Below, piece by piece: positions 40,118 to 52,714 of a DNA stretch of 64,000 nt. The stretch is taken from assembly GCA_963931865.1 (NCBI GenBank), contig OZ007508.1, forward strand, positions 11,964,781 through 12,028,780. Direction: 5' to 3'. This DNA comes from Axinella damicornis. Taxonomy: Eukaryota; Porifera; Demospongiae; Axinellida; Axinellidae. Position 1 is the stretch's first letter. Every line of letters begins with the position of its first letter. The position numbers and the translations under genes are program-made. The notes under the pieces are model-generated. The model made no database searches. It saw only the letters and a program-made list of their open reading frames with translations, and was not told the origin of the DNA.

Positions 40118-40265
40118 ATATATACCAGTGTGCAGTGCATTACGGTTTTAATGCATGAGGGCAATCTAGTTAACGGTCCGAGGGTGAGATAATGCACGAC
40201 CCGAAGGCGAGTGCATTATCCGCCTGAGGCCCGAGTGCACTAAAGCACTGCAAACTGGTATATAA
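40118..40265. mobile_element. Small TIR element
   Basis: Termini tataccagtgtgcagtgca and its diverged reverse complement (gcactgcaaactggtata). The inner stretch is rich in gcattat and ccgag words. About 148 bp. Confidence 0.6.
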
Positions 40266-40689
40266 ACTCTTAGTGCAACTCACTGACCCGAAACAGCCGT
40301 TGATCTTTGAAAAGTGTGCATTATCCAGATAAATTGTGCAATAAGCAATGCTCCGTCATGTGATCGATTCTGAGGTGTCTGATTCGTTGAGGGTCACGTG
40401 AGTAGCACTAAGGTCCACTTCAAGTTGTGGTTATCTAGTAGATATCTTGGCTGGCTTTGATAGCCGTAGATATCTCGGCAGCTACTTATAGACCACAGCA
40501 CAATCAACACGTGGCAGGCTAAAGTATTCCGGGACTGGAAGTATAGCCATCTCTATCTGCATGCCTGTCCCTTTTCTGACTCGCACTTTCACTGATCCAA
40601 GTGACCAGGCAGCAGCCTGGCACATACCCTCAAACTTCATGTCCGAGAAGCCTGGAATTAGGTTTATCACAACTCAAGTGAATGCCAAT

Positions 40690-41345
40690 TAGCACGGGGC
40701 CACAGTTACCAAATCGCAATGCCACTTTAGTTGGTTGGTTGTTTCTCCCCTCAGGCAAAAAGTACTCAGAGTGGCAATTTGGTACTTGCAGGGATTCTAG
40801 CCTTTTATGCCGTCAAAACCGCCTCCCTATCCCCCCCTAGGCCCTCTTGCTACCTCAATTTCAGCTCTGCACACGGGCTCTGCACCACAGGCGTCCTCTT
40901 GGTGGACGTGGGCACCCGCAGCCCACTCACCGCCTATACCTTCAAGTGATTCGACCCAGCCAAGGGTTGATATATGCTCAGTGATGAGAGATCTGCCCCA
41001 CAACTGCAGAGCTTCTTGGTAGGAGGACACGCTTCTTTCATGGCCTCGGATCGTCAACGCGCTCATCAACCTTCATTGCACGAGTCCATTACTCGTGCAC
41101 CTCCTTATTTCTTGGACCGTATACCTCCGTATACTACGCATACGTCATTATGACGTCATGGTTGGTTGTTGGTTCACAGGTCAAGGCAAAGAGTAGGTAT
41201 ATACTGTTTGTTTTCACCTTAAGGCTCATGTATCACATTAGCATTACTGCTACTCATGTTGCCTTGTGTTTATAACACGAATTTCATAGAAAAAAAAAAA
41301 AAGAGGGGGATTGCGTCCGGCAATTTGGTAACTGTGGCCCCGTGT
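40690..41345. mobile_element. TIR element, termini acggggccacagttaccaaa
   Basis: The left end at about 40694 and the right end at about 41340 are inverted over 25 or more bases, with CAATT on both outer flanks (possible target duplication). The internal frames are short (the minus frame at 40827-41069 has 80 codons and no known domain). It is probably a non-autonomous DNA transposon. Confidence 0.75.
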
Positions 41346-42600
41346 CAATTATGGCAGTACAGACCAAATAAACTGTAGATAGTCGCTTGCCAGGACTGTA
41401 GATATGCTACATACGGTTTGCTGCTTGGAGTACTAGCCATGGCCAGCATCCAGTGCAGCACAGCTTTTCAGGGACAGCATCATAATCACTAAGTCTTGTA
41501 TGCGGGTCAAAGTCTCCCAGGGAGAGCAGCTATTGCTGATGGCAATTTCCTGCTTGTCAACAATCAATCACCAAAACTCAATTAATTTTAACAAGAGACA
41601 GGCTCACGGACATAAAGATTACATAAAGATCGCCACTCTTCGGGAATGTCCGCAGGGATCAGTTTTCGAATCTAGTTAGCGACAGCAGTAACTGCATAGC
41701 ATCCCGCACACAGTGGCAGTTCATCTGGCTAGCTTAGTACAACCATAATTATGCCACAAGGAATGTCGAAATCGTCTATTACATGTAAAACAATCATACA
41801 TTATGGTGACACTGAAAGAACCTCTATGTCCACGTACCACTGCCTGCCATTTGCATTCTCCAAGTTTTCTCCGTGATGGTCGACCGGTCAACGGTTATTA
41901 ACGATGACTGTTTTCGCAACGAGGCCTAATCGAGTATTTAAAATCTTGTTCCCAGACTCCATTCCATCCGATTTCCAGTTAGCGTGGGGTCTGGGTACCA
42001 GACCAAGTGCAGGAGCACTGTACCGGATAGTATATCTAGACTGGATCAAGGCAACCAACTCCTCGAAGATGGGCTGTCATGAAACAAAGAGTGGAGAAAC
42101 ATCACTGGAGACCTGCAACCATGCAGTTTCTGGAGAGTTATACACACAAGGCTTGCTCACAGACCAACGCTACTGATTGGTATGGTCTTCCAGTGACGAC
42201 ATCAATGAGTCCTTGGACAATTGGCAGACTAAATAATCATGAGGATTGTGTTCCCAAGGAGGTAGCTACTGCCTAACCAGAGAAAGGTAGCTACACCTTG
42301 GATGTGATGTCAATAAACTTGTTCAATGAGTAAAACATTTAGGCGTGCAAGGGAAGCTGGAACCTCTTTATTTGAGCAGTATAAGAACGAAAGGCACAAA
42401 GTTGTACAGGAATAACATGGAGCTAAACTTCAGCCCACAATTCTGGAAGACTATGAAGTTAATGAACAACACTAATACAACTATCCCTGTCTTTGAGGGG
42501 TTGCAGCAACTACATAGCTGATGGGGCATTTCCTGTTCCAATTAAATAATTTATATAACTATCTATCTATCTGACTATAACAACAACGATAGAGTCAACT

Positions 42601-43130
42601 GTGAAGTCACCAGTGACATTTTATGTGTTCGGAGGAGGTGGTTCAACCTGCTATGTATCCACTGCACTGCTAGCAACAACACAAGATTGGTTCACTCATC
42701 TGAAAGCAGGTAGAGATGTTGGTTCAGTCTTCTTTGACCTGCAAATGGCTTTCAACTGTAGAGTGCTTGTGAGTAAGCTCCAACAGGTAACTCTGAGCCC
42801 ATAATTTTGTCCTAAGATGAGCTAGTGATTGGAGGGGAGTACATTGATGATGTAAGACTCTCTCTTGGAAGGAACATTTACACAGATGAAATGTTGCTTT
42901 GTAGAAGAAATGACACTGCAGAGAACACTATACTGCAAAGAGATATAGATACCGCTAACAGTTGGATCAACTTAAGTGCAAGTACAGGTTTATTTCCCGC
43001 AAAAGACAATGTGACCCTCACTTTGCTCGTTCCTTTTGCACACAGTGTGAGTTTCTATATATTTTGTGTCAAGCTCCCCGAATATGGAATGAACTACCAT
43101 CTGAGATTGTAACATCTTCCTTCATCATGT
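42601..43130 (+). mobile_element. LINE (non-LTR) reverse-transcriptase fragment
   Basis: ALLATTQDWFTHLKAGRDVG and SVFFDLQMAFN (RT palm) at about 42660-42760. TDEMLLCRR stands for the YADD-box region at about 42880, and ILQRDIDTANSWIN follows. After a break, a C-terminal word (RIWNELPSEIV) appears at about 43075. Several frames, no intact ORF; decayed. Confidence 0.75.
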
Positions 43131-43289
43131 ACCACATTAATTATCTTTCCCCTCACTATGTACTTGTTCACGTACGTACTATCTCCATTGTAGGGTGTAT
43201 GCTTTGTATTAGCTCACCAGCTATTCATGCATCCTTGTACTATGAACATAAAATCTTATAGATAAAAATGTCAATACCCAATGCCGGAG

Positions 43290-43735
43290 CTCCTCCATGG
43301 TGATGTGAGGCGTGAAAGAGTTCAATGCTTATCTTGGCATCCTGCTCACTGATGATCTGAATTGGTCGCATCACATTGAGACTACAAATGATTAAGTAAT
43401 AAGTAGCTACACAAACTGCTGGGACTACTGTAATGCCGATTCTATGGGTATGCAGATAATTCAGCACTCCAACAAGTGTACTCAACTATTGTTGGTCAGA
43501 ACCCACCTAGAGAATGGATGCCATGAATGGTATACCCCCCTTCTAAAAGAAGGACAAACAACCCTTCAAAAGTTTGGTCTAAGAATTTATTGTGGCAAGC
43601 AATGGGACTTAGAATTGCACATAGCCTTTCCCCCGACTGGTTTTGTACCCCATCCATGTAGTCATCATACATTCGCCCAACGTTTTGCACATACCACTTG
43701 GATTCTGTCTTCCTTTGTCCCTAGCTAACTGGCAC
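43290..43735 (+). mobile_element. LINE RT C-terminal fragment
   Basis: LGILLTDDLNWSHHIE at about 43340, LLVRTHLENGCHEWYTPLL at about 43490 and LQKFGLRIYCGKQWDL at about 43565 are typical CR1/Jockey-like RT thumb words. They are out of order with the preceding fragment, so the locus is rearranged. Confidence 0.75.
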
Positions 43736-43759
43736 TCAATACCTAGTTACAATTGCACT

Positions 43760-45040
43760 TACAGTTTAGAGCACAAGTCGTCTAGTTTAATAATATAAAC
43801 TTCATGACTAGCTACTCACAGAGAGACAGACCAGAATTCACCTTGAAAGTGTTCCCCCTCTTCTATGTATAATGACTCACTTGTAGAAATCCAGGGGCAT
43901 GCAGGGTTACTTGCTAAGCTGCTGAGAGAATACATGAAACACCAGGAAACTGTGCATGCCCTTCCAAGCTTGCTATATAAGCTTTGGAATTGGAAGGGCC
44001 TTCACTGCCCTTCCCCTTGCTTTACTTGTATAATATTATGTGTTTTTCTTTACAGCGTCTACACAGCTAGCTATAGCCATGCTGTGACCAAGTGCTGGGC
44101 TAAGTGGGGTGGCACCCACTGTCTCACCCAAGTCTATAACGGCATCCATGGATTAGAGATCGGGAAGAACCGCCATGCCTCAAGACCACCGAGCATGGCA
44201 ACGACGGGCCCAGCACTGTGGCCAATACTGAGGCCTGGAGTAAATGGTTTAGCAGTTACTGCTTTCATTTCAGCCTCAACGAAAAGACTCTCCGCTTGCA
44301 AATACAACCTTCCGTACAAGGCACTTCTGCTACCATAGCAGGACCACTGATAGGAAGCTTGAACATGTAACAGACATTGCAATGCTAACCATAGAAAAGG
44401 CTGGAACAGAGGCTAGAAGAGTACTGGCGACAGAAGGCATAAACAACTGGTCAATCTGAACCTGAGGAGCTTTTGTAATATCATGAAGAGATTGAAAAAT
44501 TGAAAGTAAAGTAAATGTTGATGAGTTGGAGGAAGATCACTTGGATCTAAAGTCCAAGTTTGCTGAAACCCTATGAAATTGTCTCCTTTGAAGGAGGTGT
44601 GTAAGTTTGTTGATGACATGGCATCAAGGCTTGCTAGTATCATGAGGTCTACTCAGTGGCTGATCCAGGATTCGTATAAGGGGAGTGACTACTATAGGTT
44701 AGTTATCATTCACTAGTACTACCTCTTTATAATTGGTAGAAAATGTAATTATGTTTTACACTGTCAGTATAATCCCAGGCTGCTTATTGCTGTTGCACGG
44801 TATAAACTAAGCTATCTATACATGACAAGAGTGCAAACTACAACTTCCTTTCCCCTGCTTCAACTGCTGGAACAAATTGAGTCATCACAGTAGCTACAGA
44901 TTGATGAGCAGCAGCTCAGTGGCATAGCTAATTATTTCAGTCTATGAAAAGGCACCTAAACTTGCACTGAATATGTGCAGGACACATGCAGGACTGCCTG
45001 ATTTCTCGAATCTCGGTACCAGACTTATTCTTTGAACGTT
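43760..45040. other. No gene recognised
   Basis: Short frames only. No exon, RNA or clear repeat. Confidence 0.45.
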
Positions 45041-45047
45041 GCTATTC

Positions 45048-45185
45048 AATTATGTGGGGGGAGATGGAGGAGCTATAGTCATTATGTGGGGGGAAGCAAC
45101 TTGGGACAGAAGCTAACTCATTATGTGGGAGGAGGAGGAGCTACTCATATTATGTGGGGTGAGAAGCAACTCATTACATGGGAAA
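45048..45185. repeat. Irregular repeat of tcattatgtggggggga
   Basis: Four diverged copies of cattatgtgggggga separated by 20-40 bases. Confidence 0.6.
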
Positions 45186-45524
45186 ATTGACTCTAATTGG
45201 AGAATGGATGTTCTTGGACAGAGCCTACCACCAGAGCCTGTAGCACAGAAAGGAGGATCAATGACTTGAGAGATTAATATTGTGGTCATAATATGAAGGG
45301 AAGTGGGAGAGTAGAGCTCTCAAAAAACAACACGGGGAAACGCCATTAGCTACCCATCTGCATGGAGTCCTAGCCTTGTTCCCTCAGATTATTACTGATA
45401 CCACGTTTTCCTACTTATTAATCACCATACTGATCAAGATTCGTCTCCAGTGACGATGGGCTTGCACCAAGGGCTTGAGGATGAACGACTTGTGTTCTCA
45501 TCTGTGCAGGTACAGGTCTGAATG

Positions 45525-45635
45525 GAGGACAAACAATGGCAAGAAGACACACAAGGACAAGCAGGACACACCAACAAACAATGCATACACCAACGATGAC
45601 ATACAGGGACAACAGAACGAAAGGACACAAAACTC
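45525..45635. repeat. Dispersed repeat shared with 52.85 kb
   Basis: The ggacacacaaggacaagcag-type segment also occurs at about 52850-52960. Both read as Cys/Leu-rich shadow frames on minus. Confidence 0.5.
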
Positions 45636-46609
45636 CATTGTCTGTCAGTTACATAACAAGGGTAGCTAATGTACACTCTGCGACACTATGTTTCAGAGCT
45701 AAAACAAGTATTGCAAAATTTGATTATCAACAGTAGCTACTGAGATGGGTAAAGACTGGTAGTACCTCTATAAGGCAAATTTTGAAGTGGTACACACACA
45801 TTCAAAGAGAGATTGATATAGCTAAATAGCATGAAAGCTGTGAACAGAAACAACAGGGATGAGATCAGCACCTGCACAGACCCCATTCGAGACCAGAAAA
45901 TAGTCTGAAGTTTTCTGCATTCATGATGCACGAACCTTCCACCAGTGTAAAAGGAAAAGGAATTTGCATGGATGTTGACTGCTAGAGTGCAGGTCTACTT
46001 GAGTTTCCTGCAGTAGTCCTGTTACTACATTTAGCTCACAAGCGTACGGATGCCTCAAAGGAGAACTACTATAGCTACTAGAAGTCAGAGAAAAGCCAGT
46101 ATCAAAACCATGTCAGTGGTGAAGTAGAGGAAGGACCTTGACATGATGGATTTTAGCCACTGAGGATGACTACTGTATATTGGGTAATTTTTGTTGTTAA
46201 AAAAACATTTTCGCGAAAGTTACTAAATGCTAAGTTTTATCACGTGAAATTTATGAATACTGAGGAATGTGGAAAATGAACAGTGTAGCTACATTATTGT
46301 ACAATTCATGGCTCCCAATCTACAGTCCTATTGCAAGTCACACTAAAACACGTCAAGCTGCTTAGTCAAAACATATAGCTACTGGTGCTGTCGTCCGTAT
46401 TCTGCTGTTCGCACTCATGAATCAACCCTGCCTGGATATGTTAAGGATATCACAACGGTTTTGTGTGATGTGAGGAGTCTGTAGAAGCAGTAAGAGAATC
46501 CATGAAAGTTAAGCGAGGTGGTTTAGCTGTATTGGAGGAAGGTGAAGGATGATGTGCTGTGGTTAAGTGCCACTTTATCTCAAAACTATCCTTTGATTGT
46601 TTTGTTATG

Positions 46610-46995
46610 CAACAGCGAAGGTTGATGTTAGTGTTCCTGCGCAGCTTTGGTTTAAATAGAGAGTATCCATTTAGATATGTATGCACCCTTGTACACCTCC
46701 TGCTTTATTTCTCTCAACAAAATATAACCCCAGTTGGTTCTCTCTTCCTCCAGGCAGCTGTCTTACTCATTGTTTTGCATGGGACTTGGAGCCCTTTACA
46801 ACCTATACATGTAGTAACAAATTCTGATTGAGTGTGCATAGTTCTATCAATTCACAATTCAATTCAATTATGATACGAAACTACCATAACACCGTAGTTA
46901 GTGTTCCTACGCAGCTTTAGAGAGTATCAGTTTAGATATGTACCCACCACCCTTGTACACCTCCTGTATTATTTCTCTCAACAAAATATAACCAT
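46610..46995. repeat. Direct repeat, about 100 bp x 2
   Basis: 46628-46733 and 46898-46992 share ttagtgttcct, gcgcagcttt and ctctcaacaaaatataacc. Confidence 0.85.
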
Positions 46996-47424
46996 GCAGG
47001 CCATCCAACACCTTCAAGAAAAATCCTGTCCCATGTGGTGTCTGATCCACTTGAACCCAGGCGCATTGATAAACAAATCAACCAGGTGGACAGTTACTAC
47101 GCATGAAGGGGGTGAGGAGATGCAAGATGTTTGTATTTAGTGAAACAATGATAAACATTGTTAAGCAGTTCTATTTTTAAGAAAGAGGGGAAGCAAGGTA
47201 TCCACCCCCTCAGGAAATGCCGTAAGCTCTGATCCCCTCAATTCAGTGCACATTAGAAATCAGAACAGAAGGAAGAAAGAGTTTGGCATTGATTAGGAAA
47301 TCAATGACTCTTGGTGGACATATGGTCTTGCGGGAGTCAGATCAGGCCATGCAGTGTAGATTCTACCTGGTACCAGCTCGGGGCCTGGCTATGATTATAA
47401 GAAATCTGTGATACGCTATGTGGG

Positions 47425-47760
47425 TTATTTCAGGTACTGATACCCAGGTAATGCTGCCCAGCAAAGCTGCCGACGGAAGTTAATCAGACGTACTGCTTTG
47501 ATAGTCTCGATGCTGGTACCCTTCGTCAACACAGTCAGATTCGAACAAGACAAACAGACCAGATAAAAGTATTGTAAGAGACAGTTACTACGTAGCATCT
47601 CATCTTCAGTGAAGAACTTATTCCCTGAGAAGTGGAAGCTATCGTCTATGGTTGCCATTAGGTAGTCGTGTAAGTCCTTCAAACTTAGGCTTACTTTTTT
47701 CGATATCAATGGTAAGCCAAAAACAACGGACAGCAGAGGGGAATGATAGCAAAGTCTCAT
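47425..47760 (-). CDS. Gene-like ORF, prototype of a tandemly copied fragment
   Basis: 112 codons on minus, not low complexity. The best part spans about 47700-47425 (KDLHDYLMATIDDSFHF, IKAVRLINFRRQLCW, LPGYQYLK). Its 3' third recurs, degraded, at about 48780-48890 and 49690-49800. Family not recognised. It could be the last exon of a gene or part of an unknown repeat. Confidence 0.35.
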   Translation of the reverse strand: MRLCYHSPLLSVVFGLPLISKKVSLSLKDLHDYLMATIDDSFHFSGNKFFTEDEMLRSNCLLQYFYLVCLSCSNLTVLTKGTSIETIKAVRLINFRRQLCWAALPGYQYLK

Positions 47761-50480
47761 CCAACTCCATTAGGAAATCCTGTAGCTACAATGCAGCAGA
47801 GAAGGACAGCTAGCTACATGAGGTTGTGAGGGGAACACAAGCTGTGTGTACGTCTACCCCATGTGCGCATGCACAGCAAGAGGTGTGGTGACTGCTGTGT
47901 CAGTTTGTGAGTCCGTCAATTTGATTTATTTTAGGACACTCTTCATTTTATGCTTCGTTTTTGGACACAAATTGATTTGCTTTGTTTTTGGACTCAGTTG
48001 TTTGCGCCATGTCAGATTTTGTGTCTCTGCCAGCAGTCAACTCAGCTCTATAGGCAGTGTCTGAATAATATGTGTTGTGCCTGTCAGTGAGTCCATGAGT
48101 TGCTTTAGCTACACATTTCTTTTTGATTGTGTCTCTGCCAGCAGTCAACTCATCTCTTATAGGCAGTGTCTGAATGTGCTGTGCCTGTCAGTGAGTCCAT
48201 GAATTTGCTTTAGTAATTTTTGGACACAATGTTTTTCCTTGTTCTGCTTATTTTTGGACACAATGACTGGCATTGTTTTTTTAAGGATTCAGAGGCAATC
48301 AAATTTAAAGGAACAGAAGAGGCTTAGGAATGTATCAGCAAAGCCGAACCAAGCAGGAATATTAATCCTGTACCACGTACTCCTTTTGGGTGATGACATC
48401 TAGCAGGAATCAGAACCCAGTTCACATTGATTGATAAACATCAGAAAGGAAAGGTATAACCTAACAAGGCCATCCAACACCTTGAGGAAATACTGTGCAA
48501 TGCAGCAGAGAAGGACAGCTACATGAGGTTGTGAGGGGATCACAAGATGAGTGTACATTTACCCCATGTGCGAATGTACAGCAAGAGGTAGAGTGATTGT
48601 TGTGTCTGTCCGTGAGTCCGCTAACTTGCTTTAGTTTTGTGCACACAATTTATTCTCTTTGTGTGTTTTGGACACAACATTTTGTTTGTTTTTGACACAA
48701 TTTTTCTTTGCATTGCTGAATAGATCAATCTCAGTGTAGATTCAACCTTGTACCTGCTGGCTACTATTCAATAATACCACAATTATGTGGGTAGTGATGC
48801 CCAGGTACTGCTGCCCGGCTAAGCTGCCGATGAAAGCTGATCAGACGTGCTGCTTTGGCAATACTCATCAACAAAGTCAGCCCCATAATGACAGCCTGCT
48901 GCCACATTGTTTTGCACCACTACAGTGGTCTAATTAGCTCACAATGGCAAGAGTACTTCAATTTTGGAGTCAACAGCCATCCAGCACCTCCAGGGTGATC
49001 AAAACCTGCACCATGTTATCAAGAATCATGGTGTACGGAATCTTTTTTTTCTTCCGATATCAATGGCAAGCCAAAAACAAGCGACAGGCGAGGGGAAGGA
49101 TAGCAAAGTTTAACAAAGGCCATCCAACACCTTCAGAAACTCCTGTACAATGCAGGAGAGAAGGACAGCTACATCAGGTTGTGAGGGGAACACAAGCTGT
49201 GTGTACGCTTACCCCATGTTCGCATGCACAGCAAGAGGTAGAGTGATTGCTGTGTCTGTCAGTGAGTCCATCAATTTGTTTTTTTAATTGTGGACACAAT
49301 TTTGCTTTTCATTTTTATGCTTTGTTTTTGGACACAGCTTATTTGCTTTCTTTTTGGACGCAGTTGTTTGCGCCATGTCAGATTATGTGTCTCTGCCAGT
49401 AGTCAACTCAGTTCTATAGGCAGCATCTGAATATGTGCTGTGCCTGTCAGTGAGTCCATGAAGTTTCTACAGCTATTTTTGGACACACCTTTTTTTCTTT
49501 TCATGTCTGTCACTGAGTCTGCCAATTTGCTTTAGTTTTGGACACTCAATTTATTGGTTAGGACACCGTTCTCTTTCATTTTGTTTGTTTTGGACAAAAA
49601 ATTTTCTTTGCATTGCTGAATAGATCAATGACAATGTCATTGTAGATTCAACCTTGTACCTGCTGGCTACTATTCAATAATACCACAATTATGTGGGTAG
49701 TGATGCCCAGGTACTGCTGCCCGGCTAAGCTGCCGATTAAAGCTGATCAGACGTGCTGCTTTGGCAATACTCATCAACAAAGTCAGCCGCATAACGACAG
49801 CCTGCTGCCACATTGTTTTGCACCACTACAGTGGTCTAATTAGCTCACAATGGCAAGAGTACTTCAAATTTGGAGTCAGCAGCCATCCAGCACCTCCAGG
49901 GTGATCAAAACCTGCACCATGTTATCAAGAATCATGGCGTACGGAATCTTTTTTTTCTTCCGATATCAATGGCAAGCCAAAAACAAGCGACAGGCGAGGG
50001 GAAGGATAGCAAAGTTTAACAAAGGCCATCCAACACCTTCAGAAACTCCTGTACAATGCAGGAGAGAAGGACAGCTACATGAGGTTGTGAGGGGAACACA
50101 AGCTGTGTGTACGCTTACCCCATGTGCGCATGCACAGCAAGAAGTAGAGTGATTGCTGTGTCTGTCAGTGAGTCCATCAATTTGTTTTTTTAATTGTGGA
50201 CACAATTTTGCTTTTCATTTTACGCTTCGTTTTTGGACACAATTTATTTGCTTTGTTATTCGGACGCAATTGCAAAGGCATTGCCAATCGAAATGAAGGA
50301 ACAGAAGGTGCTAAGGAGTGTATCAGCATAGCCTAAACAAGGCTGCATTCAGGAATCCTGTACCATGTAATCTCGAGATCTGAACCCCTTTGTCATCCAG
50401 TGTGCATGAGCAGCAAGAGTTAGAATCATTGTTGTGTCTGCCAGTGAGTCCGTCAATTTGCTTTATTTTCAGACGCAACT
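47430..50480. repeat. Tandemly amplified block, 906-bp period in its last two copies
   Basis: 48700-49600 and 49606-50250 are nearly identical at an offset of 906 bases. A sub-block (gcagcagagaaggacagcta, gaggttgtgaggggaacaca, tgtgtctgtcagtgagtcca) occurs at about 47780, 48500, 49150 and 50060. The matching plus-strand frames (100 codons from 48944 and 49850) are repeat shadows or a duplicated unknown ORF. Confidence 0.9.
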
Positions 50481-50789
50481 TTTTTCATCAATTAGACTTT
50501 ACAGAGGCAGACTCTTAGCAGTAGAGCTGGCTGCTCCTGGCAGGTGACATAAAAACTTTGATATAAACAAAATCCAACTAGGCTATCCAACACCTTCAAG
50601 AAATCCTGTTTGATGTAATGTCTGATCCACCTGTTTCACCCAGGCCGCTTTCAGCGAATTCCTGTACACTAATATTTCTGACACAGACCTTTGTTTCATC
50701 CAGTCCTCAACAAAACAAACCAGGGACTACCAGTAGCCCGCAGTTAGTGCAAGCTATGTACGTTAGGTGTGTAGCTTAGATTTGGTCCA

Positions 50790-50965
50790 ATTATTCACAT
50801 TCCACGCGGCAACCATGATCAATCGATTGAGTTCATGCTAGCCAGCAATGGCGGCCAAAGGGAAAACAGAAAGGTATACGGCAATCACAACTTCACCAGC
50901 ACGGTGAATTTCGGCAAAATTATGAATGGCAGGAATCGCGACTGTGCAGTCAGAATCTTTGTCAG
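50790..50965. mobile_element. Second copy of the SINE-like repeat
   Basis: Shares aatggcggccaaagggaaaa, caccagcacggtgaatttcg and gtcagaatctttgt with 21.4 kb. Confidence 0.5.
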
Positions 50966-51477
50966 CGTTTTTAAGAGGTGTCCTGGCATCGAAAGTTGAA
51001 GAGACTGCTCACGCAATGGTGGCTGTTGGCAACACAAATGTGCTTGTATCTCCACCACCAAGTACCCAAGCTATATGAGCACGATAGCGAATAAAATAGT
51101 GTAGTCAGAATCTTGCCATTATTCATGTGGTGTAATGACTGTAATGTCATATCTTCCCTAACTGAGGTGACTGTGCAGCTGGTAAGTGAGTTGTTTCTAT
51201 TCGGTTTAGGGCGTGCATGCGTACAGCTAATCGCCACCTTCATCTGTATAAATTGCGTAGGTTTCATATAATAATAAAGGCCCAAAATGCTAAAACTTTG
51301 CCCCACTGCATCTTACTCTGCACTTCCTCTCTCCAGTGCTGAGGTACCGTCAGCAGCTACATACGTGCATTGCCATATGAGGAGTTCATCTCGGGTACAG
51401 ACCTGTGTGAACAGACAGGTTAAATTCTAACATAATCATCATAGCAATAAAACACATTCTACCACAGTGTGTGGGCG

Positions 51478-51595
51478 TTCCTTTGATGTACCGCGGAGGA
51501 TAAATTGGTTATCCTCCGCTATGACGTCCTAGCGGAGGATAACCGATTTATCCTCCGCGGTACATCAAAGGATCGCCACGCTGTGCTGAGAATCA
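51478..51595. mobile_element. Hairpin element with nested ggaggataa dyads
   Basis: Arms of about 42 bases: cctttgatgtaccgcggagg... on the left and its complement ending at atcaaagg on the right, with a loop of about 10. Each arm itself contains an inner dyad of ggaggataa and ttatcctcc. Confidence 0.9.
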
Positions 51596-51639
51596 GAGAG
51601 TTGTAGCTGCCGGATCCAGCTACTTGAGGTTATGTCTGT

Positions 51640-51775
51640 GGTAGAAGCCGGATGTACTACGTCGACTCGGAGGTTATGTGGTTTATCCGAAAGTTTAGAA
51701 TCGGCTTTGCCTCGGCAAAACTTTCCTGCGGAGGATAAATCGCATAACCTCTGCGTCGACGTAGTAGATCCTATA
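51640..51775. mobile_element. Second hairpin of the same family
   Basis: Arms tactacgtcgac...ggaggtta / taacctctgcgtcgacgtagta, diverged from the first, lying 50 bases away. Confidence 0.8.
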
Positions 51776-52689
51776 CTCGTAGCATGTAAACAGTCATTAT
51801 TATAGCATGTAAACATACAGCGTGGAATGTAAACATAGCTAAGACCCGGACGTAGACTGACAACATGATACAAATTTATTACAGGCTGGACGTGCCTTTA
51901 AGAGTGAAGCATTCCCTGTGCTGGTTACTGATAGTATGGTGGTTTGAGTATCACTAATCTGGAATGCTGGATGGCCAATGAGATCATAGAGCAGACACGT
52001 AAATATTGCAGGCTACGTCACCAAGCGAAGTCAACCATAATTCTGTTAGCAGCCGATGCTTCAGGAGTTATTGAACATCTCCAACTGCTTGATGGTAGGG
52101 CTACACAGCAATACCACGTGTCTATCTTCTGATAATAATTCTTTGCACAAACAATACTATCTTTGCTTGACATGCCTCTGTGACAAGAAACGTAACTGAA
52201 GCCCCCTGCTGGAGGGCATGCACGTCTGGGCACAATATTGTGTTACCAACACATTCCAGCCCTGTTCGTTGATTGTAATTCTGCTCACGGTACAAAGAAC
52301 CCACAATTATGTCTACCCGTTGATCATTAGAACACATTGTCTGTACAGGTGGATAGGTGCATGGCAAAATGTCCCACGACTGAGATAAAAATGAACAAAA
52401 CGACAGCTTCGACTTCACTCAGATTATCCAGATGTAGTTAAACAACAGGCAACGTGTTTTACTGAGATGCACATCATGCATGATTTGATACCGGTATATG
52501 GATACTCACCACTAGTTGAATCAGCAGGGTCCACTGTCCAAGCAGGGATAATACCACACCTTGTGAGTGCTCACCAACCATTGCCAGCCTCAACCAAGAA
52601 CTGCATAATCAGATAAGTACATGAGAATTGTGAATGTTGTAGTACACTAATTAGTTAATTAGTCATAATTAAATCTATGCTGTCCTGAA

Positions 52690-52714
52690 ATTGGGGGGGG
52701 GGGGGGGGGGGGGA
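52690..52714. repeat. Poly-G run
   Basis: About 23 uninterrupted G. Confidence 0.95.
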
